Assembly (NCBI GenBank): GCA_023266055.1
Contig: JAHFRW010000002.1
Location: 63,069-127,068 of the forward strand
Reading direction: 5' to 3'
DNA from: Gammaproteobacteria bacterium
Lineage (GTDB): Bacteria; Pseudomonadota; Gammaproteobacteria; Ga0077554; Ga007554
DNA length: 64,000 nucleotides
Shown: positions 32,858 through 41,987 of the stretch, in pieces
Layout of the letters: each line of letters opens with the position of its first letter
Position numbering within the stretch: the stretch's first letter is position 1
Program-made: the position numbers and the translations under genes
The notes under the pieces: generated by a model
The model's database searches: none
The model's input: the letters and a program-made list of their open reading frames with translations, nothing else
What the model was told of the DNA's origin: nothing

Positions 32858-33505
32858 ATGGGCAGGGAATGTGTAGTGCTTTTGCACGGATTGGGTCGAA
32901 CCAGCAGGTCGATGCGTTCATTGCAACGCAGTCTGGAAAATAACGAATTTTGTGTGTGTAATAAAAATTACCCATCCACAAAGAAATCCGTTGAAGAATT
33001 GTCGCATGTGGTAGGCGAAGCTATCGCGCAATGTGCCCTAAAAAATGCAACTCCCATCCATTTCGTTACACACTCGCTTGGGGGTATTTTGATCCGGCAT
33101 TATTTTCAAAATCATAGCTCACAGAATATTGGCAGGGTGGTTATGCTGGGGCCGCCGAATCATGGTAGTGAAATTGTGGATCGTTGCCGCAACAAATGGT
33201 GGTTTAAGCTGGCTACTGGCCCATCAGGTCAGGAGCTTGGTACTGAAGCAATCAGCATCCCTAATTCACTGAAACATATTAATCTTGAAGTGGGAGTTAT
33301 TGCAGGTCGAAAGAGTAGCGACCCGTGGTTTTCACCTTTTTTTACAGGTGAAAACGATGGCAAAGTATCGGTGGCCAGCGCCAGATTGGAAGGTATGAAA
33401 GATTTTTTGGTGGTCGATAGTGGTCACACTTTCATGGTAAATTCCAAAGAAGCCTGCCGGCAGACGGTAATGTTTCTGAAAACAGGAAAATTTGAGAAGA
33501 CCTAG
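32858..33505 (+). CDS. Alpha/beta-hydrolase (lipase-like)
   Basis: VVLLHGLGRTSRSM, nucleophile elbow THSLGG. Confidence 0.8.
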   Translation: MGRECVVLLHGLGRTSRSMRSLQRSLENNEFCVCNKNYPSTKKSVEELSHVVGEAIAQCALKNATPIHFVTHSLGGILIRHYFQNHSSQNIGRVVMLGPPNHGSEIVDRCRNKWWFKLATGPSGQELGTEAISIPNSLKHINLEVGVIAGRKSSDPWFSPFFTGENDGKVSVASARLEGMKDFLVVDSGHTFMVNSKEACRQTVMFLKTGKFEKT

Positions 33506-36420
33506 CGTGCCTGTAATGATAGCGGTACGGTCACTACTGTGCCCGCGTCTGTCCGGGTGTCGACGTCGAGCAGAAAAACGCGTTCGGCATCAACCTTGAT
33601 TGTACCCTCAATCAAGGCAGCGGCAATGGCCTGGGCGCGTTCCTGTGCCAGCGTGCGAAGCTCATCATCACTCACGGTCATTGCCGCCAATAGTTGTGTC
33701 TCTGCTGCCCTGGCAGCATTTTCCTGAATTTGTTGTGATGTGAGTGTTTCACCCGGGGCGGGTGGTGGCAGCAATGTTGTGGCGGCGGTGCCGTAGACAG
33801 TGAGATAGACGGCATGGATTTTTTGCGTTCGTGACTCACCCGGTTGCGCTGTCAGACGCTGTTCCAGTGCGGCAGCAGCGATGGCATTGGCGTCGGCGGG
33901 GCTGGCTGTGCCGCGCACTTCCAGTGCCAGTGCAGGACGTTGTGCGAGCGCCTGTGCCAGCTTGCCAAGTTTTTCCAGCTCTTCCGTGCTGAGTGCGGTT
34001 TTACCTGGAATGAAGCTGACCTGATTGGCGCCTTCTTCGCTGCCCCCCATGAGCGATGCCAGTGCCCGAAACGGCGCGGTCGCGAGCTTGACAATGATGT
34101 TCTTGAGTGCCATCCATACAATGCGACCGTAATGAAAATCAGGGTCATCAATACGTCCGCTGATCGGCAGGTCGAGGTCGATTACCCCGTTAGTATCTTT
34201 GAGGATCGCGATTGCCAGCCGTACGGGTAATCCGGTGGCATCAGGGCTCTCAACTTTTTCTCCAAGCTGCAATTGATCAATAACGATTTTGTTTTCACCC
34301 TGCAACATTTTTTTTGATAACAGATAATGCAGCTCGACATTGAGTTTGCCCTTGTCTATCTTGTAGCCGGCAAATTTTCCGGAATAAGGTGTGAAAGCCG
34401 TTGTCTCAATCCCGCGAAAATTGAATGCCAGGTCAGTAAAGGCATCGTTGCTGAGCGGGTTGATTTTCCCCCTGATAGTGGCTGGAGCATACCGATCAAC
34501 CTTGCCTTGTAGCTCAACGTCGGCGCGCGCCAGTTCTTTTGATGATAAACCGTGGATTGTGCCATTAAGCTGCTGAATACCTGTGTTGAAATTTGGTTTG
34601 ATGGATTGATCACCGAAATTAAGTGTCCCGTCGGTGATGCGTACCTGATCTATCGTTGTCAGTGATGTGGCTTTTTTTTCGTCTATGGGCGTTGTTGTCG
34701 CCATTTGTTCAGATGCAGTCTGTGAGGGTGGTGAAAAAATATGACTTAGGTTGGTGATGGAATCAGGAGTAATAATAAAGCGCAGGTAAGGTTTTGTGAA
34801 TGCCAATTCCTTCATCGTCAGACGTGCGGTGTGGTTGTCGTATGACAACCCATTGATGGCAAGCTGTTCCCAGAGTATAAAGTCTTCATTGCGCAGGATA
34901 TCAACAGCATGCAGTTTCTGGATGGCGGCATCACCGGAAAATTTTATGGCAGGCACGTCATTTTCTGTAACAAAATCCATATGACCCGTGACATTGAGTT
35001 CGCCATTACGTAACTGCAGTTGGGCTGCATGCTGTACATAGGGTTGAATATCCGTGAGGTCAAAGGACGTCAGCGTCAGGTTGAGATTTCCACCGGGGGG
35101 TGATAGGGTCAACTCGCCATGCAGTTCTGCATGGCCACGGGTATTGATGCCCGTTTCCAGCAACAGGGCAACAGGTTTTTCACTGCCGAATGCAAGGTTT
35201 TTCAGATTCATGTTGAATGGTGTCAAGTGCCAGTGAGCAGAGGGCATCGTAGTACGATCTTCCAGTTGCAACGAGGCGGTTTGCAGTTGCGTATTGTTCA
35301 AGGTGATCTGCCATGGGGGAGATGGTTTTTCGGATTTCGCAGACGCATTGACTGCCAGCGGTTCTCTGGTGAATAATTCACGCAGATCAAGTTGGCCGTC
35401 AGTTTCACGCGCGGCGCGTAGTCGCACATCTTTTGCGGTGATATCCGTAATGGCCACGGTATGGTGCTGCCAGTCCAGGTTCAATCCGCTGACATCAAGA
35501 CGTGGCAGTACCAGCACGGGTTCAGTTGCGCCTCGGCGTAGCAGTTGCAAGTCACGCAATGTCATGTTCATGCCATCAAGCCGGAATTGTGGTTCGGCAG
35601 CACCCAGATTCATCAAATAATGGGAACTAATGTCTATCAGGCCATGCTCAAGATTGAACTTGAACCCCGCGCCTGCAAGTGCCCATATTGTTTCGGTGCG
35701 AATATTTCCCAATCGCAGGGTGCCTTCGGAGCGGAACGGTGTCACCTGAAGCGAGCCCTGCCAGGCGAGCGTTTCTCCAAGATCCGTTGCCACAGTCAAT
35801 TGATAATTTCCCGCGACATTGCGGCGAGTGGTGAAGTCGCGTAACGAAAAATTGAGTGTGGCGATGTTGGTACGAAAGGGGGTGGGCCGTGACAAATCTT
35901 CAAAGTCGATGCTTCCTCGCGTGACTTCCAGTGATTGAATCACCACCACGGGGGGTGGGTTATTATTTGCGGATGTTGAATTGGCAGGCATGATGTCCTG
36001 GAAGTTTATGCGTCCCCTACGATCAATCGCGATGATTGCCCGTGGTGCCTGGAGGCGAATCGTATTGAAGACATAGGCGCGATGCCAGAGTGAGCCAAGA
36101 GAGAAATTGATATAAATTTCCTCAAATCTGGCCAGTGGCTGGTCAGCCGTGCCAATTTCCAGGCCGCCTAATGTGGCGGATAGCGTGAGTGGATTGATTT
36201 TCAGTACGGCTAAGGTAACCGGGCGATGGGTTGCCGTCGAAAGTGCTTCGGTCAGTGTATTGTGAAGCAACCATGGTAGCAGCAGGAAGCCAAAGGCGAC
36301 ATAAGCAGAAAACAGGCCTGTTACAAGCAATATTCTCTTGCGCCAGCGTCTGGAGAGTTGTGTTATTTTGATCATTAGCGGTGTTTCACTATCGCCAGTC
36401 ACTAACAAATTATCTCCCAT
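33502..36420 (-). CDS. DUF748 (AsmA-like) envelope protein
   Basis: N-terminal TM, long AsmA-like repeat region, DUF748-type motifs. Confidence 0.82.
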   Translation of the reverse strand: MGDNLLVTGDSETPLMIKITQLSRRWRKRILLVTGLFSAYVAFGFLLLPWLLHNTLTEALSTATHRPVTLAVLKINPLTLSATLGGLEIGTADQPLARFEEIYINFSLGSLWHRAYVFNTIRLQAPRAIIAIDRRGRINFQDIMPANSTSANNNPPPVVVIQSLEVTRGSIDFEDLSRPTPFRTNIATLNFSLRDFTTRRNVAGNYQLTVATDLGETLAWQGSLQVTPFRSEGTLRLGNIRTETIWALAGAGFKFNLEHGLIDISSHYLMNLGAAEPQFRLDGMNMTLRDLQLLRRGATEPVLVLPRLDVSGLNLDWQHHTVAITDITAKDVRLRAARETDGQLDLRELFTREPLAVNASAKSEKPSPPWQITLNNTQLQTASLQLEDRTTMPSAHWHLTPFNMNLKNLAFGSEKPVALLLETGINTRGHAELHGELTLSPPGGNLNLTLTSFDLTDIQPYVQHAAQLQLRNGELNVTGHMDFVTENDVPAIKFSGDAAIQKLHAVDILRNEDFILWEQLAINGLSYDNHTARLTMKELAFTKPYLRFIITPDSITNLSHIFSPPSQTASEQMATTTPIDEKKATSLTTIDQVRITDGTLNFGDQSIKPNFNTGIQQLNGTIHGLSSKELARADVELQGKVDRYAPATIRGKINPLSNDAFTDLAFNFRGIETTAFTPYSGKFAGYKIDKGKLNVELHYLLSKKMLQGENKIVIDQLQLGEKVESPDATGLPVRLAIAILKDTNGVIDLDLPISGRIDDPDFHYGRIVWMALKNIIVKLATAPFRALASLMGGSEEGANQVSFIPGKTALSTEELEKLGKLAQALAQRPALALEVRGTASPADANAIAAAALEQRLTAQPGESRTQKIHAVYLTVYGTAATTLLPPPAPGETLTSQQIQENAARAAETQLLAAMTVSDDELRTLAQERAQAIAAALIEGTIKVDAERVFLLDVDTRTDAGTVVTVPLSLQAR

Positions 36421-36684
36421 GTTACGTGGGGATGTTACCTATTGTGAGGTTTGACGGTGTGCCTGAACGATTCTGTAACAGGATCAGGGATATGTATTTC
36501 CCCGTGTATCCCTGTCGACGGCGCGGTGGAATAATGTCCATGTGATGGTGCCTATGAAAATATGGCAGTATCACATACACTAGACGATAAAAACAGGCTC
36601 ATACGTCGAAAAAACCTGACAATGCTACAATGGCACCGCACTCTGCGTGCGGTGAAAAAAGGGAGGCGGTGAAGAAAGGTTCCT

Positions 36685-37542
36685 ATGAAAACACCCTCAA
36701 GAATTGAATCGCTGGTTGAAGAAGGCTTGGTTGATTCCGTTATCCGTCAGTTGATGAGCGGCAAGGAGGCTATGGTTTATGTGGTGCGTTGCGGGAATGA
36801 TATCCGTTGCGCCAAGGTGTACAAGGAAGCCAATAAACGCGGTTTTCGCCAGAACGTCAACTACACCGAAGGCCGCAAGGTAAGGAACAGCCGTCGTGCT
36901 CGTGCCATGGAAAAGGGTAGTCGTCATGGCCGCAAGACACAGGAGGAAGCCTGGCAAAGTGCGGAAGTGGATGCGCTGTACCGTCTTGCGGCGGCGGGTG
37001 TGCGGGTTCCGAAACCCTATAATTTTCTTGATGGCGTATTATTGATGGAGTTGGTGACTGACGATCGTGGTGATGTCGCTCCACGACTCAACGATCTGGT
37101 ATTAACCGCAGAGCAGGCACGCCAGTACCATCACATCCTGATTACCCAGGTGGTACTCATGCTGTGCGCCGGGATTATCCATGGCGATTTGTCTGAATAT
37201 AATGTGCTGGTCAGTAGTCATGGCCCTGTGATCATCGACCTGCCCCAGGCAGTTGATGCGGCCGGTAATAACAATGCCTGCCGTATGCTTTTGCGCGATG
37301 TCAATAATCTGGCTACCTACTTTGGTCAGTTTGTCCCCGATTTGCTCTCCACCGACTATGGTATGGAGATATGGTCACTCTACGAGAATGGTGACCTGCA
37401 TCCCGGTGTGGAATTAACGGGACGTTTTGATCGCAATGAAAAACTGGCAGATGTAAACAATATCATGCGTGAAATCGACGCTGTCATCAAGGAAGAGGCG
37501 GCACGCCAACTTTACCGGCAGGAAATGAAGGATAGGCAATAG
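36685..37542 (+). CDS. RIO1-family serine protein kinase
   Basis: SGKEAMVYVVRCGNDIRCAKVYKEANKRGF, IIHGDLSEYNVLV, VIIDLPQAVD. Confidence 0.92.
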   Translation: MKTPSRIESLVEEGLVDSVIRQLMSGKEAMVYVVRCGNDIRCAKVYKEANKRGFRQNVNYTEGRKVRNSRRARAMEKGSRHGRKTQEEAWQSAEVDALYRLAAAGVRVPKPYNFLDGVLLMELVTDDRGDVAPRLNDLVLTAEQARQYHHILITQVVLMLCAGIIHGDLSEYNVLVSSHGPVIIDLPQAVDAAGNNNACRMLLRDVNNLATYFGQFVPDLLSTDYGMEIWSLYENGDLHPGVELTGRFDRNEKLADVNNIMREIDAVIKEEAARQLYRQEMKDRQ

Positions 37543-37547
37543 CGGTT

Positions 37548-38363
37548 CTAGCTTTTTACGGCCAATATCCCGTCACCATGCAGTTCCGCGATAAAACCCG
37601 CGTGCCGCAGGCGGGTTGCCACTTCATTGGGTACGTCACGGCCGCTGGTTAATTTATTTGGGTTGCCAGTGTAATGAAACAGCTTGCCTTTGCGTTTCAG
37701 CACTCTGGCAAGCTGATCATAAAAAACCTGAGAATAGAGTTCGCCAGCGATACCAAAACGCGGTGGGTCATGCAGAATTGCATCGACCGAGTCGCTGGAT
37801 AAGAATGTCACCTGCTCGTTGATGTCACCCCGCGTCAAATGCAAAATGTCATTGGTGGTCGGTGACCAGGGATTTAGGCCCCGCAACCAGACTACATCGG
37901 CATTTTTTTCGTAAGAAAGCACTTGCCTGGCGTGACCCTGTATGCACCATGCCGCAAAATAACCAAGGCCACCGCAAGTATCCAGAATTATTTTGCCGCG
38001 TGGCTGAATCAGGTCAACCTTGTGCTCGGCATCCATGTAGGGTGAAATGTGTGCTGTGGGCAGCATCTTGATACCATCAATCTCAAAGGTGGGTGGTCCC
38101 CAGGGTGTTGGCACCAGCTTGATCAATGATGTTGTATAACGTGATACGGGTTGAAATGACCCCTCCGTCCAGTGATAAATGGTTCTGTCGTTGCAGCGTT
38201 CGAGATAAGGGAATAATTGATCCTGCCAGACCCAGCCTGCGGCGTCCAGGGTAATTATTGTTGTCGACCGTCCCAGGTCCAGTGAGCATTCAACATTCGG
38301 TACGCCTGCGGTGCACGCTGCACGGAATATGTCGTGTTCCTTCAGCGTCATCAGGGGTCCCAT
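37548..38363 (-). CDS. Class I SAM-dependent methyltransferase-like protein
   Basis: KIILDTCGGLGYFAAWCIQ and DAILHDPPRFG. Confidence 0.75.
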   Translation of the reverse strand: MGPLMTLKEHDIFRAACTAGVPNVECSLDLGRSTTIITLDAAGWVWQDQLFPYLERCNDRTIYHWTEGSFQPVSRYTTSLIKLVPTPWGPPTFEIDGIKMLPTAHISPYMDAEHKVDLIQPRGKIILDTCGGLGYFAAWCIQGHARQVLSYEKNADVVWLRGLNPWSPTTNDILHLTRGDINEQVTFLSSDSVDAILHDPPRFGIAGELYSQVFYDQLARVLKRKGKLFHYTGNPNKLTSGRDVPNEVATRLRHAGFIAELHGDGILAVKS

Positions 38364-38413
38364 TCAGGCCTGATCTCGCCGGATATTTGTGAGACGTTGT
38401 TGCATCCTGTTCT

Positions 38414-38692
38414 TCAAAGTTGTTTTCCGGCTAATGTAGGTATCTTGTCAGTGCGGGTTTCCACTTTCAAATAACTTATCAGCCGGGCACAACCGTCGTG
38501 ATGCAGCACATTATGTATTTTCTCGACTGCTGCCAAAATCTCTCCCAATTCGCCTTCAATATTAGTGCCTGAAGCATGAGTTTCAACAATAAAGTCATAT
38601 TTCTGAAGCAGGGCTACAACACGGGTAATCTCCTGCCGGACAGAAATGCTGCTGCCAATAGGGATGATCTGTAATTCAGCAGTGGCTTTCAT
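38414..38692 (-). CDS. Thiamine-binding/MTH1187 family protein
   Basis: LQIIPIGSSISVRQEITRVVALLQKYDFIVETHASGTNIEGEL. Confidence 0.8.
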   Translation of the reverse strand: MKATAELQIIPIGSSISVRQEITRVVALLQKYDFIVETHASGTNIEGELGEILAAVEKIHNVLHHDGCARLISYLKVETRTDKIPTLAGKQL

Positions 38693-38708
38693 TGCAATAT
38701 TCTCGCAG

Positions 38709-40085
38709 TTAATCGGGTGACTGATTTGTTAAATCCGGTTTGGATAAGATTAGTAGCCAGAGATAGCCCACGACACCTGCCAGCAGTGAGGCGAACAGGA
38801 TACCGGTCTTGGCCATCAACAATAGTTCAGGTTGGCCGAGAAAGGCCAGTTCGGCAATGAAGATCGACATGGTGAAACCGATACCCCCTACCAGTGAGAC
38901 ACCAAATATTTGGCGCATATTGGTACCCTGTGGCAGTGTACAGATGCCGATCTTGATGGCCACCCAGGAAAAACCAGCGATACCGATGACCTTGCCAACA
39001 ATCAGGCCCATCATTACTCCGAGAGTGACAGGATGACTCAATACCGTGCTCAAACCATCGAACTGGATCGGGATGCCTGCATTAGCCAGTGCAAATAACG
39101 GGATGATCAGGAAGGCGACGGGCATATGCATGCTGTGTTCCAGGCGTTGCAATGGCGTCTCAACCATGTGTACACCACGTTCCAGTGTTTGCAGAATCGA
39201 TTTCTGGGTTTCGTTTTGCATGATGCTCTGGCCAGGTTGATGACTGGCATCAAAGCGATCCAGCAGTTTACGGATATGCTGGCTGAAGCGTGCCGGTTCG
39301 TATTTGGGGCGTGCGGGAATAATCAGTGCGGTTAACACGCCAGCCAGCGTGGCATGAATGCCGGATTTGAGCATTGCCAGCCATAACAATAGGCCAAAGA
39401 GAAAATACGGTAACGGTTTGCGGATGCCAAATAAGTTACAGGCAATCAGTATTATCAATAGGGCACCTGCAATGCCCAGGGCATCGAAGTTAATCTGTTC
39501 AGTGTAAAACAGGGCGATGACCAGCACGCCGCCCAGATCGTCGACAATCGCTAACGCTACCAGAAACGTTAATAAGGACTTGGGGATACGATTGCCCAGA
39601 AGTACCAGTACGCCAACAGCAAAGGCAATGTCGGTGGCCATGGGGATGCCCCAACCCATAATACCTTCACCCCCCAGATTAAAGCTGGTAAAGATCAGTG
39701 CCGGGGTAACCATGCCTCCAATAGCGGCAATGATCGGCAGAGCCGCCTGGCGCGGCTCGGCTAACTCACCCACCAGAATTTCACGCTTGATTTCCAGGCC
39801 TACAACGAAAAAAAACAGTGCCATCAGGCCATCATTGATCCAGTGATGCAGGGTATTTTCCAGATGCCAGTCACCGACACTGAAGCCGATGGAGGTATGC
39901 AGGATGTGTTGATAGCTTTCAGCGAGAAAAGAATTGGCGATGATCAGCGCTGCCAAGGCGCATGCCATCAGGAGCAAGCCACTGGTCGCTTCGTCGTGAA
40001 TGAATTCCTCGAAGGGTGTAACGATCTTGTCGAAGGTTTTTTCCCAGGGGGCGTTAAGTTGTTCGGGTTTGTGCTGGTCTGCCAC
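38709..40085 (-). CDS. nhaA: Na+/H+ antiporter NhaA
   Basis: VGLEIKREILVGELAEPRQAALPIIAAIGGM, ATDIAFAVGVL, VDDLGGVLVIALFYT. Confidence 0.95.
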   Translation of the reverse strand: MADQHKPEQLNAPWEKTFDKIVTPFEEFIHDEATSGLLLMACALAALIIANSFLAESYQHILHTSIGFSVGDWHLENTLHHWINDGLMALFFFVVGLEIKREILVGELAEPRQAALPIIAAIGGMVTPALIFTSFNLGGEGIMGWGIPMATDIAFAVGVLVLLGNRIPKSLLTFLVALAIVDDLGGVLVIALFYTEQINFDALGIAGALLIILIACNLFGIRKPLPYFLFGLLLWLAMLKSGIHATLAGVLTALIIPARPKYEPARFSQHIRKLLDRFDASHQPGQSIMQNETQKSILQTLERGVHMVETPLQRLEHSMHMPVAFLIIPLFALANAGIPIQFDGLSTVLSHPVTLGVMMGLIVGKVIGIAGFSWVAIKIGICTLPQGTNMRQIFGVSLVGGIGFTMSIFIAELAFLGQPELLLMAKTGILFASLLAGVVGYLWLLILSKPDLTNQSPD

Positions 40086-40194
40086 GGCGTTGTTATTAAT
40101 CCTTGTTATATAAGGGTTTTAAATGCTACATCTATATATTATAACATGATTGGTTGCAGCTTATTTATGCAAACCAGTGCGGAATTACCAGAAA

Positions 40195-41058
40195 TTAATC
40201 CTTGGCTGGTTTTAGCCAGTGTTTGAAGTGTGGTGGTAAAGGGGTAATGGCACCCGTGGTTGACCATTGGTGCATTGTTGCCAAGGCCGTGATGTTTTCA
40301 ATTCGATTCCCGGTGTGTGGATGGCTGCTGAAAAATTCGGGAGGTTGAAGACCATTCTTATGGGCGGTTTCGAGAATTTCAAATAGTGTGTTGGCGCCCA
40401 CCACATGTCCATAGATTCGAGCCAGAGCAGTCATTGCGGCTTCATCGGATTCCTGTTCCTGCTCGCGGCTGAATTTAAGTGTGGTGAGCAGGCCGGTTTC
40501 GCCCAATACATTACTGATAATGCTGCCACCTATCGCTGTGTTGACAGCTGCGATGGCAGTGCCGGTGATGACGGTACGCCCCAGTGTCTTGATGGGATGA
40601 CGATATTTGATATGCGCAATCTCGTGCGCCATGACCATGGCTAGTGTATTTTCATCAGGTATTTTTTCCAGTAAACCACGAAAGAAAAATACATGGCCAC
40701 CCAGTGTTGCAAAGGCATTGACGGTGTCGGTCTCGACATAATGCATGATAATGGTCATTTCATCGGGGAGTTTCTGTGCCTTGGTGATGCGGTCAGCCAG
40801 TGATTGCAGGTAGCGGGTCATGTCGACATGGCTTGGTGATGTGCTGTCTGGCTTTATTTTGCTTGCAAAGGCATCAGCTATTTTCTGCTCAGCACTGAAA
40901 GGTACGAGGGGCGTCAGTAAATGGGCCGCTAAACTGAGCGCAACTATCGTAACAATAATAAATAACAAAACACCCAATAATAGAAAAGAAAATTCCTTGA
41001 GTGGATTTTCCTTGCTAGTGTTGATGCCTTCTGGTGGTTGAATCTGTTTGTATTCCAG
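40195..41058 (-). CDS. M48-family metallopeptidase; probable CTG start at 41058
   Basis: HEIAHIKYRH (HExxH); reading extends upstream of the tracked TTG start as xEYKQIQPPEGINTSKENPLKEFSF; AAGGA 8 nt before CTG. Confidence 0.8.
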   Translation of the reverse strand: MEYKQIQPPEGINTSKENPLKEFSFLLLGVLLFIIVTIVALSLAAHLLTPLVPFSAEQKIADAFASKIKPDSTSPSHVDMTRYLQSLADRITKAQKLPDEMTIIMHYVETDTVNAFATLGGHVFFFRGLLEKIPDENTLAMVMAHEIAHIKYRHPIKTLGRTVITGTAIAAVNTAIGGSIISNVLGETGLLTTLKFSREQEQESDEAAMTALARIYGHVVGANTLFEILETAHKNGLQPPEFFSSHPHTGNRIENITALATMHQWSTTGAITPLPPHFKHWLKPAKD

Positions 41059-41060
41059 CG

Positions 41061-41528
41061 TTACGTTCCTTGTGTTATCGGGTCAACAGAGATGATGGCA
41101 GTGCCATAGGCCAGTACTTCAACGGAGCCGATATTGTTATTGCGTCCCTTGGAAATACTGGCTGTTTCTATTTTGACGTTGAACACCATGTTGGCACCCA
41201 GGGCTTCAGCCTGTTCTTTCATGCGTAATATCGCTTCACGGCGGGCACGGTCGAGCAGGCTTTCATAGCTATTGATTCGGCCGCCTACCAGGCTGCGCAG
41301 TGTAGCCATCACCTGTTTGAAGTAGTCGATGGAAATGACCACATTGCCCATTACCAGTGTTGTTCTTTGATTCGTAATAGACGACGGTGGAAAGCGCAGC
41401 ACTATGGCCGGTATCCGGTTGAGGACGGTTTCCCGGGCGATAATCGATTTGTAGTGGCGTGTTTCGGCATAACGGCCAAAACCATAACCCAGTATGAGTA
41501 ATACGGAAAATATAATCAGATCGATCAT
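41061..41528 (-). CDS. YbjQ/UPF0145-like membrane-anchored protein
   Basis: N-terminal TM, RINSYESLLDRARREAILRMKEQAEALGANMVFNVKIET. Confidence 0.75.
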   Translation of the reverse strand: MIDLIIFSVLLILGYGFGRYAETRHYKSIIARETVLNRIPAIVLRFPPSSITNQRTTLVMGNVVISIDYFKQVMATLRSLVGGRINSYESLLDRARREAILRMKEQAEALGANMVFNVKIETASISKGRNNNIGSVEVLAYGTAIISVDPITQGT

Positions 41529-41848
41529 GACGGCGTGTCCAGTATTACGGCTGTGCCATAGGCATATAGCTCGGCGGCGCCCTGGGTGACTGACGAAGTG
41601 GAAAAGCGAATGTTCAGCACGGCATTGGCCCCTGCTGCCCGGGCCTGCTGCACCATGCGTTCAACGGCTTCGTCACGAGATTCCTGTAGCAGTTCGGTAT
41701 ACGCTTTCAGTTCACCGCCAAAAATATTCTTGAGTCCGGCCATAATGTCTCGTCCCACATGTTTGGCGCGCACGGAATTACCCTGTACAAGCCCCAGATG
41801 TTGGATCACATTTCTGCCAGGTACGGTTTCCAGATTGGTGAGCAGCAT
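41525..41848 (-). CDS. YbjQ/UPF0145 heavy-metal-binding domain protein
   Basis: GGELKAYTELLQESRDEAVERMVQQARAAGANAVLNIRF. Confidence 0.85.
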   Translation of the reverse strand: MLLTNLETVPGRNVIQHLGLVQGNSVRAKHVGRDIMAGLKNIFGGELKAYTELLQESRDEAVERMVQQARAAGANAVLNIRFSTSSVTQGAAELYAYGTAVILDTPS

Positions 41849-41987
41849 ATTTTTCCTTCATGTTTTTTTAAAATATAGGGCACAGGGATATAACGGTTAT
41901 CAAGGAAATATTCTGCACTATAACATGGCGAATGTGTAATTTTTTTCGGACATGCAGGCGTGACGGCGGGCGGAGGTTTTATGAATC

